Made by a program: the position numbers and the translations under genes. The notes beneath the pieces were generated by a model, which saw nothing but the letters and a program-made list of their open reading frames with translations, was not told the DNA's origin and ran no database searches. This document shows positions 44,305 to 51,330 of a stretch of 53,029 bases of DNA, piece after piece; position 1 is the first letter of the stretch; the number at the start of each line of letters is the position of its first letter. Source of the DNA: Shewanella basaltis (GTDB taxonomy: Bacteria > Pseudomonadota > Gammaproteobacteria > Enterobacterales > Shewanellaceae). The DNA lies in the NCBI RefSeq assembly GCF_023283885.1, contig NZ_JAKILA010000028.1, positions 1 to 53,029 of the forward strand, written 5' to 3'.

Positions 44305-44913
44305 GCCTTTACCAACATTACGCTTTTCCATGTAAGCACACAAACCGACAGCGTTTAAATCTGTAGATTTTTGCAAACCTGCAAATACGCCCTTTTGATC
44401 TTCTAGTTTACGATGTTGCCCCAATTTTTCCTTTGCTTGTATTTCGTCGATAACAATTTTAAAACCGACAACACCGTTACGAAGCTTTAACTGATAATCA
44501 GCAGGCATAATTTCAGGATTATTTAGCAGCTCAGGTTCATATTTAACAATTAGGTCAGCCATAGCCTGCTGATTTTCATTGTCATCAAGGATAGTGAGGT
44601 AACCATAACAATGAACAGCCGAATAATTCCAAGTGGGAACCGCTGGTTTAGTTACATACCAACTTGGAGAAATATAGGCATGTGGCCCTTGGAAAATGAC
44701 GAGCACCCTCTGATTCTCAGCGATTTGCCAGTGCAGATTTGATTTTGCAAAATGACCAAATAACAAACCAAACCCTTCATCATTCGGTTCATAAATAAGT
44801 GGCAAGTGCGTTGCAGTAAGATCAGCACTAATGAGAGTTCCAAAGCCATTTTCAGCAATTAGCTCGCTGATTATTAATGGGTCTTTTACTTCAAGATTCT
44901 TGGGTATATACAT
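44299..44913 (-). CDS. PaiB-like FMN-binding protein (cassette)
   Basis: A 204-aa flavin-reductase-like split-barrel protein of the PaiB / FMN-binding negative transcriptional regulator family. Diagnostic stretch: LVIFQGPHAYISPSWY followed by VPTWNYSAVHCYG, with LISADLTATHLPL near the N-terminus and LRNGVVGFKIVIDEIQAKEKLGQ toward the end. In Bacillus PaiB affects sporulation and degradative enzyme genes; here the role is unknown, and acetyltransferase PaiA is absent. Start ATG 44913. Stop codon in the attC c core. This is the clearest named function in the array. Confidence 0.88.
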   Translation of the reverse strand: MYIPKNLEVKDPLIISELIAENGFGTLISADLTATHLPLIYEPNDEGFGLLFGHFAKSNLHWQIAENQRVLVIFQGPHAYISPSWYVTKPAVPTWNYSAVHCYGYLTILDDNENQQAMADLIVKYEPELLNNPEIMPADYQLKLRNGVVGFKIVIDEIQAKEKLGQHRKLEDQKGVFAGLQKSTDLNAVGLCAYMEKRNVGKGS

Positions 44914-44932
44914 AATTCTCTATCGCGATAGC

Positions 44933-45047
44933 AGTTAACGCTAAGCTTTGGGGCGCTAGCACGTGGGCTAAAATCCGAACGAAGTGAGTCAGCCCACGTG
45001 TTAGCGTCCCAGCGACCGAAGGGAGTGCCAACAGCGTTTTGTTAGGC
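44933..45047 (-). repeat. attC site d (115 bp)
   Basis: Cores AGTTAAC (44933-44939) and GTTAGGC (45041-45047, fits the GTTRRRY consensus). Strong central palindrome GCACGTGGGCT / AGCCCACGTGT. Belongs to the gene-less cassette at 45048-45349. Confidence 0.92.
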
Positions 45048-45349
45048 GTACAACTGAAAGTACGCAGCTTTGCTGCTACCACTAGCCAAATAGACCGCGT
45101 GTTTAAATTATTGGAATTAAGATAAAACAACCCTGGGCGAAAAGCCAGATGTTAACGGAAATGCTGGATAAAAGAACGAGTTTAGACAGCAAGCGGTGCT
45201 GAATGTTGGCGTTACTATGTTGATGAAAAGCGCGTTGCTAAAGCCGTTGAAACTACCGAAAAAGTAAGCTGCAAAGACAACCTAGCGAAACAGCCTTGAT
45301 GGTGTAATGTCACGGATGAGCCTACTTTTTAATGCTGTAAGTAAATGAC
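45048..45349. other. integron cassette without an evident gene
   Basis: A complete cassette body of about 300 bp between attC d and the R' core of attC e. On the minus strand (cassette orientation) all frames are broken. On the plus strand one frame reads SGAECWRYYVDEKRVAKAVE and on to a TGA near 45299, but a TAG lies directly upstream, so it looks like a remnant of an inverted gene. It could carry an RNA or promoter instead. Confidence 0.6.
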
Positions 45350-45454
45350 GCCTAACGCTAAGCTAACGGGCACAGACGTGCGGCGAGAATGGCGAAGCCG
45401 CCGCGTGTTTGTGTCCCAGTGACCAAAGGGAGCGAGTTAAGCGCCTTGTTATGC
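45350..45454 (-). repeat. attC site e (105 bp)
   Basis: Cores GCCTAAC (45350-45356) and GTTATGC (45448-45454). Central region CGGCGAGAATGGCGAAGCCGCCG is palindromic; the outer part CCCAGTGACCAAAGGGAG resembles that in attC d. Belongs to the 330-aa membrane protein cassette. Confidence 0.9.
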
Positions 45455-46441
45455 CGCGTTTTTTGCATGTTTTACACTGTTGATAAAGTTGTCCGGTGAG
45501 TTTACACCTAAATACACGTCCGTTTTTCCGTTTATAGGCGAACAGAGTTTTATTGCAACATTTGGAACACCAGAATAGTTGAATCGTTTGACGTTGCTTG
45601 AGCGTTTCACAAACGCATTGTTTGGGCATATTTCTGAAACATTGCTCAGTGGAATTGTAAAGGGCGCATACACCCCGTAGCGAATGATTAAATTATTCCC
45701 ATGAATTGAAACAGGCCGCTTGCCGACGGCTTTGTATTCTGCAAAGAAAAATACCAACCCAAACAAAGTAAGTCCCGTTGCAATGTTTGCTGCAGTACTT
45801 GACCATAAAAAGTGAAGGAGCAGATGAACGAGAGGAATTTCGATAACGATAAGTAGAATAAAACCTAAAAGGTTACTGTGAGCGCCATCCTTTTTATCGT
45901 AGTAAAAATGCTGATTGCCGCGATAAGCGCTACTTTGTATTTGGGACGCAAAAAGTGCAAAGCTCCAAACGCGTCCTTCGAGTGAAAGGATTGAGCTGAA
46001 CAAAGAGGAGCCAAAAACTTTTTCGATAGGATTAGCGACCGCTAAATCTGGATCTTCTTTTTTCGCAAGCGAAGCGCGAACGGCTAAGCATACTGTAACC
46101 AGTGCTGAAAGCTCTAAAACAAGAATAATGGCCAACACAAAATAACGACCACTTTCGAGAAAATGGAAAATAATTTTGTTTTGTTCGGGAATGATAAAGC
46201 TTCCAATGTATACAGAGGTGCAACATAAAATGGCCGCTTTCAATAACGCTTTTTGTTTATCTGATTCGCAAAGGAAGCACAAGATTGGAAGCACCAAGAG
46301 AGCGTCAAGCATAAACAGCCACTCATGTTTCGCGTTTCCGTATTCGTTGAGAGCGTTTGATGATGCGTAATAATACCCCCACCAAATCGATATAAGGGTT
46401 AAAAACGCTAGTGGGATTTTGCTTTTAATACTCGGTTTCAT
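45449..46441 (-). CDS. cassette membrane protein of unknown function (330 aa)
   Basis: Multi-spanning protein with hydrophobic segments at about residues 12-28, 42-58, 66-85, 98-122, 192-215 and 215-238, followed by a C-terminal soluble domain (KRPVSIHGNNLIIRYGVYAP to KTDVYLGVNSPDNFINSV) with the look of a bacterial PH-like domain. Proteins of this kind have been carried in databases under the misleading name beta-carotene monooxygenase; I see no basis for that function. Start ATG 46441 with AGGATGT upstream. Stop codon in the attC e core. Longest gene in the array. Confidence 0.75.
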   Translation of the reverse strand: MKPSIKSKIPLAFLTLISIWWGYYYASSNALNEYGNAKHEWLFMLDALLVLPILCFLCESDKQKALLKAAILCCTSVYIGSFIIPEQNKIIFHFLESGRYFVLAIILVLELSALVTVCLAVRASLAKKEDPDLAVANPIEKVFGSSLFSSILSLEGRVWSFALFASQIQSSAYRGNQHFYYDKKDGAHSNLLGFILLIVIEIPLVHLLLHFLWSSTAANIATGLTLFGLVFFFAEYKAVGKRPVSIHGNNLIIRYGVYAPFTIPLSNVSEICPNNAFVKRSSNVKRFNYSGVPNVAIKLCSPINGKTDVYLGVNSPDNFINSVKHAKNAA

Positions 46442-46456
46442 AACATCCTTTGAGCG

Positions 46457-46511
46457 GCATAACGCCTCCTACAGAGGCAAGGAACTTGCCCTATGTTAGG
46501 GCTTGTTATAC
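46457..46511 (-). repeat. attC site f (55 bp)
   Basis: Cores GCATAAC (46457-46463) and GTTATAC (46505-46511). Short form, with internal GGCAAGGAACTTGCC hairpin. Belongs to the first cassette, next to attI. Confidence 0.88.
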
Positions 46512-46540
46512 ACATTTTAATTTAAGAGGGAGTAGAAGTA

Positions 46541-46740
46541 TGACCAATTTTTATATTTTTAATATAGAGCAGGGTGAAGATTCAACAATTGTCACCCTAC
46601 CACAATCACTAGTAGAGCAAGTTAAGACTGAAAATCCTGAACTACTTCAGCATAAATGTATTGAATGTCTTTCTGAGGAAGAGTACATGCTTCGTACTGA
46701 AGGTCTCCGTGGACGACAAATGAATTATGTATTTGCTTAA
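46541..46740 (+). CDS. possible 66-aa protein in the first cassette, inverted
   Basis: MTNFYIFNIEQGEDSTIVTL and on, ending EGLRGRQMNYVFA; an acidic soluble protein. Start ATG 46541 has GAGGGAG at good spacing, better than its rival on the other strand. Its orientation is opposite to that of the cassette, which is unusual but known. It overlaps the minus-strand frame 46622-46834 by 119 bp. Only one may be real. Confidence 0.5.
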
Positions 46741-46834
46741 CACTTGTAATTTTCATTCCATCTTCGAAGCTAGGGTGATTTCTTAGGTGAGTATTTATAA
46801 GGTCAATTATTGATTGTGGGTATTTTATTTCCAT
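46622..46834 (-). CDS. possible 70-aa protein in the first cassette
   Basis: MEIKYPQSIIDLINTHLRNH and on to VVQDFQS; small soluble protein without a recognised motif. Start ATG 46834, with AAGGA nine to ten bases upstream, in the orientation expected of a cassette gene and directly next to the cassette start at 46864. It ends 110 bp short of attC f, unlike most neighbours, and overlaps the plus-strand frame. Confidence 0.5.
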   Translation of the reverse strand: MEIKYPQSIIDLINTHLRNHPSFEDGMKITSVKQIHNSFVVHGDLQYEACTLPQKDIQYIYAEVVQDFQS

Positions 46835-46863
46835 GATTAATATTCCTTGAGGTTACTTTTTGT

Positions 46864-46960
46864 GTATAACGCTTATTGAAGGGCTTGCCCGATAATGTCG
46901 GCCCTTTAACTTATTGATTACTAACATCCTACATTTACTATCTTATTGTTGTAAAGCAGT
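46864..46960 (-). other. attI-side junction of the integron
   Basis: The core GTATAAC (46864-46870) repeats as the complement of the R'' core of attC f, so it marks the boundary between attI and the first cassette. To its right lies AAGGGC...GCCCTT (46877-46907) and A/T-rich sequence, but no second R''-type core, so this is attI rather than another attC. The right limit is a guess. A cassette promoter Pc should lie in this region or within the intI leader. Confidence 0.6.
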
Positions 46961-47112
46961 TTTATTTGACTTCATTTACAAATAAAAACGGGCTTGCGCG
47001 TTAAAAGTGGACTCAATATTAAAAATAAAATTAAAACATATTTATTTCATACTGTTAAAGAATGTATGGGTTATTTTTCATACTACTTTGGTTTACTTAT
47101 TAGCCAACCCGC

Positions 47113-47155
47113 TTGAAAACACGCCAAAACCCATTATAACTGTATAGATATACAG
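47113..47155 (+). promoter_or_regulatory. intI promoter overlapped by a LexA box
   Basis: TTGAAA (47113-47118), 16 bases, then TATAAC (47135-47140) form a plausible sigma-70 promoter. CTGTATAGATATACAG (47140-47155) is a perfect CTG-N10-CAG LexA (SOS) operator starting at the last base of the -10 box, 25 bp before the intI start. SOS control of integrases is established for class 1 and Vibrio integrons. Confidence 0.85.
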
Positions 47156-47180
47156 TTTAGGTGGCGTAAAGGGGGAAGTG

Positions 47181-48140
47181 ATGGCGGGATCGGGATATAT
47201 CGAAGCGATTCGACAACAAATTCGAGTGAGGCATTACAGTTATCAAACTGAAAAATCATACCTTTATTGGAACCGTTATTTTATAAGATATTTTAAATTT
47301 ACTGCTGCAAAACAAATTTTACCTACACACATTGAACAGTTTTTATGTTTTTTAGCAAACGAACGGCGTGTTTCCAGCAGCACACAACAGCAAGCCCTTT
47401 GCGCCCTTGTTTTTGCGTTTAAACATGTACTCGCCATCGATACCGACAATTTGCAGTTCCCGTATGCAAAAGCGCCGACTCGAATTCCGCAGGTTTTAAA
47501 TGATGTAGAGGCCAAACAAGTTATTGACCAATTACACGGTAAATACCAACTGATTGGCTGTTTATTATATGGCGCGGGGTTAAGATTAACTGAAGCTTTA
47601 AGTATTCGGCTTAAGGATATCGATTTTGACAATCGAACTCTTTTTGTATTTAGAGGTAAAGGTAAAAAAGATAGAGTTTGTATTTTACCTAAAATGACCA
47701 TTGACCCCATACAGCAGCAGATCTGCCACGTACGAGAAACTCATGCTAACGATTTGTCTCAGGGATTAGGGATGGCTTCTTTACCTCCTAGCTTACTCAA
47801 AAAGTTTGGCACAAGCGCCAAACAATTACATTGGCAATATCTTTTCCCTTCGATTCACTGTGTGTCACATCCTGTTAATGATTATATATGCAGACATCAT
47901 ATTGACCCAACAACCTTTCGAAAAGCATTAAAAAAAGCAGTTCAGAAAACCGATATCACTAAACGCATTACCGCCCATACTTTCAGGCATTCTTTTGCAA
48001 CAAACTTACTGAGGCGTGGTCATGATATAAGAACCGTGCAGGAATTGCTTGGCCATAATGATGTAAAAACAACTCAAATCTATACTCATGTTGCAGGTTT
48101 ACACCAAACAGGCGTACAAAGCCCAATGGATTACAGTTAA
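47181..48140 (+). CDS. intI: integron integrase (tyrosine recombinase)
   Basis: Catalyses attI x attC and attC x attC recombination of cassettes. All catalytic residues are present: Arg135 (GAGLRLTEAL), His266 and Arg269 (HTFRHSFA), His292 (ELLGHNDV) and nucleophile Tyr301 (TQIYTHV). The extra IntI-specific helix region, absent from phage integrases and XerCD, is visible at about residues 214-240 (KQLHWQYLFPSIHCVSHP, then IDPTTFRKALKKAV). N-terminal SAM-like domain MAGSGYIEAIRQQIRVRHYS. Start ATG 47181 with GGGGG upstream; a GTG one codon earlier is too close to it. 319 aa, intact. Transcribed away from the cassettes, as usual. Confidence 0.96.
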   Translation: MAGSGYIEAIRQQIRVRHYSYQTEKSYLYWNRYFIRYFKFTAAKQILPTHIEQFLCFLANERRVSSSTQQQALCALVFAFKHVLAIDTDNLQFPYAKAPTRIPQVLNDVEAKQVIDQLHGKYQLIGCLLYGAGLRLTEALSIRLKDIDFDNRTLFVFRGKGKKDRVCILPKMTIDPIQQQICHVRETHANDLSQGLGMASLPPSLLKKFGTSAKQLHWQYLFPSIHCVSHPVNDYICRHHIDPTTFRKALKKAVQKTDITKRITAHTFRHSFATNLLRRGHDIRTVQELLGHNDVKTTQIYTHVAGLHQTGVQSPMDYS

Positions 48141-48202
48141 AAGAGATCATTAGCCCGCCTATGAATAAGCCTACAAGGTAAATATTTTCTAAACACCACC
48201 CA

Positions 48203-48227
48203 CAAAAAAGGCCCTTGCGAGCCCTTT
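48203..48227 (-). terminator. terminator after the ABC permease gene
   Basis: On the minus strand AAAGGGCTC-gcaa-GGGCCTTT forms an imperfect stem followed by six U, 28 bp past the stop of the permease gene. Confidence 0.7.
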
Positions 48228-48254
48228 ATCAATGCTTTTTGTGCTTGATATGTA

Positions 48255-49025
48255 TTAACTTCGCAAACCAATCCCGCGAGATATAAGATAATAAGCCACA
48301 AACCATAAGCTGGCACAAAAGCCCACCATAATAGCGATAGATAACGGCACGCTAAGATCGGCAAAACCTAAAAAACCGTAACGGAATACGTTGATCATAT
48401 ACACCACAGGATTTAACCCCGATACGCCTTGCCAAAAGTCTGGTAATAACGATAACGAGTAAAATACCCCGCCTAAATAAGTTAGCGGTGTCAAAATAAA
48501 CGTTGGGATAATGCTAATGTCGTCAAAACTTTTGGCAAATACCGCGTTGATTAACCCGCCTAGCGAAAACAGCACTGAGGTTAAAAATACCGTAAGTATG
48601 ACTAAGCCGACATGGTGCAGAGTGATGTTCACAAACAGCATGGCCACAACAGTTACAATTAAACCCACACACAAACCACGGGCGACACCGCCACCAACAT
48701 AACCGGCAATTAACACGTAATGCGGTACTGGCGCGACCATGATTTCTTCAATGTTGCGTTGAAACTTGGCGCTGTAAAACGACGATGCCACATTAGAATA
48801 TGAGTTGGTGATAACTGACATCATGATTAAACCTGGGGCAATAAACTCCATGTAGCTTACGCCGCCCATTTCCCCAATACGGCTGCCGACTAAATTACCA
48901 AAAATAAGAAAATACAAGGTCATGGTAATGGCTGGCGGCACTAAGGTTTGTACCCAAATACGGGTAAAGCGATTAATTTCTTTGGTTAAAATGCTTTTAA
49001 AAGCCACAAAATACAGGTGATTCAT
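48255..49025 (-). CDS. ABC-2 type permease (YadH-like)
   Basis: Inner-membrane partner of the ATPase encoded just upstream. 256 aa with six membrane helices; MEFIAPGLIMMSVITNSYSNVASSF, KFQRNIEEIMVAPVP and FKSFDDISIIPTF-type (KSFDDISIIPTFILTPLTYLGG) segments match E. coli YadH, also 256 aa. Substrate unknown. Its ATG overlaps the ATPase stop as TAATG. Confidence 0.9.
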   Translation of the reverse strand: MNHLYFVAFKSILTKEINRFTRIWVQTLVPPAITMTLYFLIFGNLVGSRIGEMGGVSYMEFIAPGLIMMSVITNSYSNVASSFYSAKFQRNIEEIMVAPVPHYVLIAGYVGGGVARGLCVGLIVTVVAMLFVNITLHHVGLVILTVFLTSVLFSLGGLINAVFAKSFDDISIIPTFILTPLTYLGGVFYSLSLLPDFWQGVSGLNPVVYMINVFRYGFLGFADLSVPLSIAIMVGFCASLWFVAYYLISRGIGLRS

Positions 49026-49960
49026 TATTTTGACTCCTTGGCTTTTTCGACCAGTTCTACAAACAACTCTTCTAGGCGATTGGCTTTGTTGCGCATTGAT
49101 AACACCTCAATGTGAGCCGCGCTCAATTGAGCAAATAGGTCATTCATATTGTGCGATTTTGCCACGTCTACTTCTAGCGTATGGCTGTCTGTTAAGCGGC
49201 AATTCATATTAGCCAATTGCGGCGCTGTCTCTAGGTCGTGGCGTAAATCCAATATAAAGGTTTCGACATCAAGCTTGCTGAGCAGGGCTTTCATGGTGGT
49301 ACATTCCACCAGCAAACCGGTGTCAATGATACCAATGGTGCGGCACAGCATTTCGGCTTCTTCAAGGTAGTGAGTGGTTAAAATAATGGTCACGCCCTGT
49401 TGATTGATTTGTTTTAAAAAGTCCCACATTGAACGGCGCAGCTCAATGTCTACCCCTGCGGTCGGTTCATCTAAAATAAGCAGTTTGGGCTCGTGCATTA
49501 ATGCGCGGGCTATCATTAAACGGCGTTTCATACCGCCCGATAACTCACGAGCTTGGGCGTGACGTTTTTGCCATAAATCAAGTTGGGTTAAATATTTTTC
49601 GGCGCGTTGCAATGCCACATCTTTAGGCACACCGTAATACCCTGCCTGGTTAACCACAATCTGTTGTACCGTTTCAAACTGGTTAAAGTTAAACTCTTGC
49701 GGCACTAGCCCGATGCATAATTTGGCTTGTTCAAGCTGTTTATCAATGTCAAAACCAAATACCGATACCGAGCCAGAGGTTTTTTGCACTAACGAGCTAA
49801 TAATGCCGATGGTGGTCGACTTGCCTGCGCCATTAGGGCCAAGCAGGGCAAAAAAGTCGCCCTGCTTTACCGTTAAACTGATCGATTTAACCGCTTGCAC
49901 GCCGCCTTTATAGGTTTTTTTAAGGTTTTCGATCACCAATGCATTGTTGGTGTTACTCAT
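49025..49960 (-). CDS. ABC transporter ATP-binding protein (YadG-like)
   Basis: ATPase of the two-gene exporter. Walker A GPNGAGKST, Q-loop VPQEFNFNQF, signature LSGGMKRR, Walker B LLILDEPTAGVD, switch His in LTTHYLEEAE. Start is ATG 49960 (MSNTNNALVIENLKK), with GAGG seven bases upstream; the longer frame upstream is not coding. 311 aa, close to E. coli YadG (308). The hpt terminator lies upstream, so the pair has its own promoter. Confidence 0.92.
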   Translation of the reverse strand: MSNTNNALVIENLKKTYKGGVQAVKSISLTVKQGDFFALLGPNGAGKSTTIGIISSLVQKTSGSVSVFGFDIDKQLEQAKLCIGLVPQEFNFNQFETVQQIVVNQAGYYGVPKDVALQRAEKYLTQLDLWQKRHAQARELSGGMKRRLMIARALMHEPKLLILDEPTAGVDIELRRSMWDFLKQINQQGVTIILTTHYLEEAEMLCRTIGIIDTGLLVECTTMKALLSKLDVETFILDLRHDLETAPQLANMNCRLTDSHTLEVDVAKSHNMNDLFAQLSAAHIEVLSMRNKANRLEELFVELVEKAKESK

Positions 49961-50065
49961 TGTCATACCTCTAATCCATGAATTGCGTATTAAACACTTA
50001 TTATTACGTACTGCTAAAGACATTATAAAAATGAAAAGGACGCAAAAATCTGTAGACACTTAAAA

Positions 50066-50090
50066 CAAAACTCCCGCCTATAGCGGGAGT
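50066..50090 (-). terminator. rho-independent terminator after hpt
   Basis: ACTCCCGC (50070-50077) and GCGGGAGT (50083-50090); on the minus strand the stem is followed by TTTTGTTTTAA. It closes the mpl-ubiX-hpt operon. Confidence 0.88.
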
Positions 50091-50107
50091 CTATACCAGT
50101 GGTTGTG

Positions 50108-50638
50108 TTAATCTAATGGCACCACTTTAGCGATGTAAGGCAAGTTACGATACTGCTCTGCGTAGTCAATTCCGTAGCCCACAATAAACTCATCAGGAAT
50201 AGTAATACCGATAAAGTCGACTGGCACCTCAACTTCGCGGCGCTCTGGTTTGTCGAGTAAGGTGCATAGCGCTAAGCTTTTTGGGTCACGCAGCAGTAGC
50301 ATTTCGCGTACTTTATTTAAGGTGTTGCCTGAGTCGATAAGGTCTTCAACAATCAGCACATCGCGGCCTGCAATGTCAGACTGTACGTCTTTAAGCACTT
50401 TAACATCGCGTGAGCTGTTCATGCTATTACCGTAGCTAGACACAGACATAAAATCGATTTCGACATGACCTTTAATACGACGACACAAATCGGCCATAAA
50501 CACGACAGAGCCTTTTAACAGGCCAACCATTAATAAGCGCTCGCTGTTGGCATAATGTGGATTAATACGCTCAGCTAGCTGGTCTAACGTTTTATTGATT
50601 TCTTGTTCAGAAATCATCATTTCAATTGTGTGCTTCAT
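50108..50638 (-). CDS. hpt: hypoxanthine phosphoribosyltransferase
   Basis: Purine salvage: converts hypoxanthine (and guanine) with PRPP to IMP (GMP). The PRPP-binding motif VLIVEDLIDSGNTL is intact; MVGLLKGSVVFMADLCRRI and DFIGITIPDEFIVGYGIDY are family blocks. 176 aa against 178 in E. coli. Start ATG 50638, eight bases after the ubiX stop. Last gene of the operon. Cytoplasmic. Confidence 0.95.
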   Translation of the reverse strand: MKHTIEMMISEQEINKTLDQLAERINPHYANSERLLMVGLLKGSVVFMADLCRRIKGHVEIDFMSVSSYGNSMNSSRDVKVLKDVQSDIAGRDVLIVEDLIDSGNTLNKVREMLLLRDPKSLALCTLLDKPERREVEVPVDFIGITIPDEFIVGYGIDYAEQYRNLPYIAKVVPLD

Positions 50639-50645
50639 AAATATC

Positions 50646-51305
50646 TCAATTGTCGATGTCGTTTGGCTGGGTGTGTCCGTATCCCCAGCGACTCGTTAAG
50701 TCGTGCTCAATCCCCAAATGGTCGAGGATTCGGGAAACCATGAAGTTTACCAGATCTTCTACCGATTGGGGATTATGATAAAAGCCTGGTGCGGCTGGCA
50801 TTATGGTGGCGCCATGACGAGTAAGGCTTAGCATATGCTCTAAGTGTATGGCGCTAAACGGAGTTTCTCGCGGAACAAGAATTAATTGCCCTCGCTCTTT
50901 TAATACCACGTCTGCTGCTCTTTCGAGCAAATTATTGCTCATACCTGTTGCCACTGCCGCTAACGTACCGGTTGAGCATGGGCAAATCACCATTTGTTTA
51001 GGTGCTGCACTGCCCGACGCGGGCGGCGAAAACCACTCATCTTTACCCAATACCACTAGCTCACCGTTAAGTGGGGCATCGGGGTTATCAAGCTGTTCAA
51101 GCAATTGTGCTTTAGCTTTGTCTGGGTTGGCACTGAGCTGTAAACCATGTTCGGTGGCCAATACCACTCTTGCGGCACTCGAAATCATTAAAAACACTTG
51201 GTAGTCATTAGCCAACAAGCATTCAAGTAGCTTAATACCATACGGCGCGCCCGAGGCACCGGTCCAGGCAAGACTTATTGCTTTGGCTTTTTTGGCGTAG
51301 GCCAT
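50646..51305 (-). CDS. ubiX: flavin prenyltransferase UbiX
   Basis: Makes prenylated FMN, the cofactor of the decarboxylase UbiD in ubiquinone synthesis. SLAWTGASGAPYGIKLLECL at the N-terminus binds FMN; the characteristic MVICPCSTGTLAAVATGMSNNLLERAADV and LVPRETPFSAIHLEHML follow. 219 aa; a few residues longer than E. coli UbiX at the C-terminus. Start ATG 51305. 25 bp after mpl, 7 bp before hpt. Confidence 0.95.
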   Translation of the reverse strand: MAYAKKAKAISLAWTGASGAPYGIKLLECLLANDYQVFLMISSAARVVLATEHGLQLSANPDKAKAQLLEQLDNPDAPLNGELVVLGKDEWFSPPASGSAAPKQMVICPCSTGTLAAVATGMSNNLLERAADVVLKERGQLILVPRETPFSAIHLEHMLSLTRHGATIMPAAPGFYHNPQSVEDLVNFMVSRILDHLGIEHDLTSRWGYGHTQPNDIDN

Positions 51306-51330
51306 CTTGTATCCTCTAGAGCTGTAGCCA

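Larger units (their letters stand above)
40892..48140. mobile_element. chromosomal integron: intI, attI side and cassette array
   Basis: An intact integron integrase (47181-48140) faces away from about eight short cassettes on the minus strand, separated by attC sites. At six junctions the bases that begin a cassette recur as the complement of the R'' core of its own attC, e.g. GTTATAC (46864-46870 complement and 46505-46511), GTTATGC (46457 and 45448), GTTAGGC (45350 and 45041), GTTAACT (44933 and 44298), GTTATAAG (44226 and 43821), GTTATATG (43711 and 43419), and also GTTAGCTG (41571 and 40892). This is what site-specific insertion of circular cassettes produces. The array is interrupted by a decayed transposase at 42.2-43.3 kb. 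Confidence 0.93.

Noticed and set aside
44891..45130. A 79-codon minus-strand frame
   Set aside because: It passes right through attC d and into the PaiB-like gene start; such frames arise from the palindrome.
46864..46915. Possible additional attC next to the integrase
   Set aside because: Only one core (GTATAAC) is present and no GTTRRRY core follows on the right, so it fits attI rather than attC.
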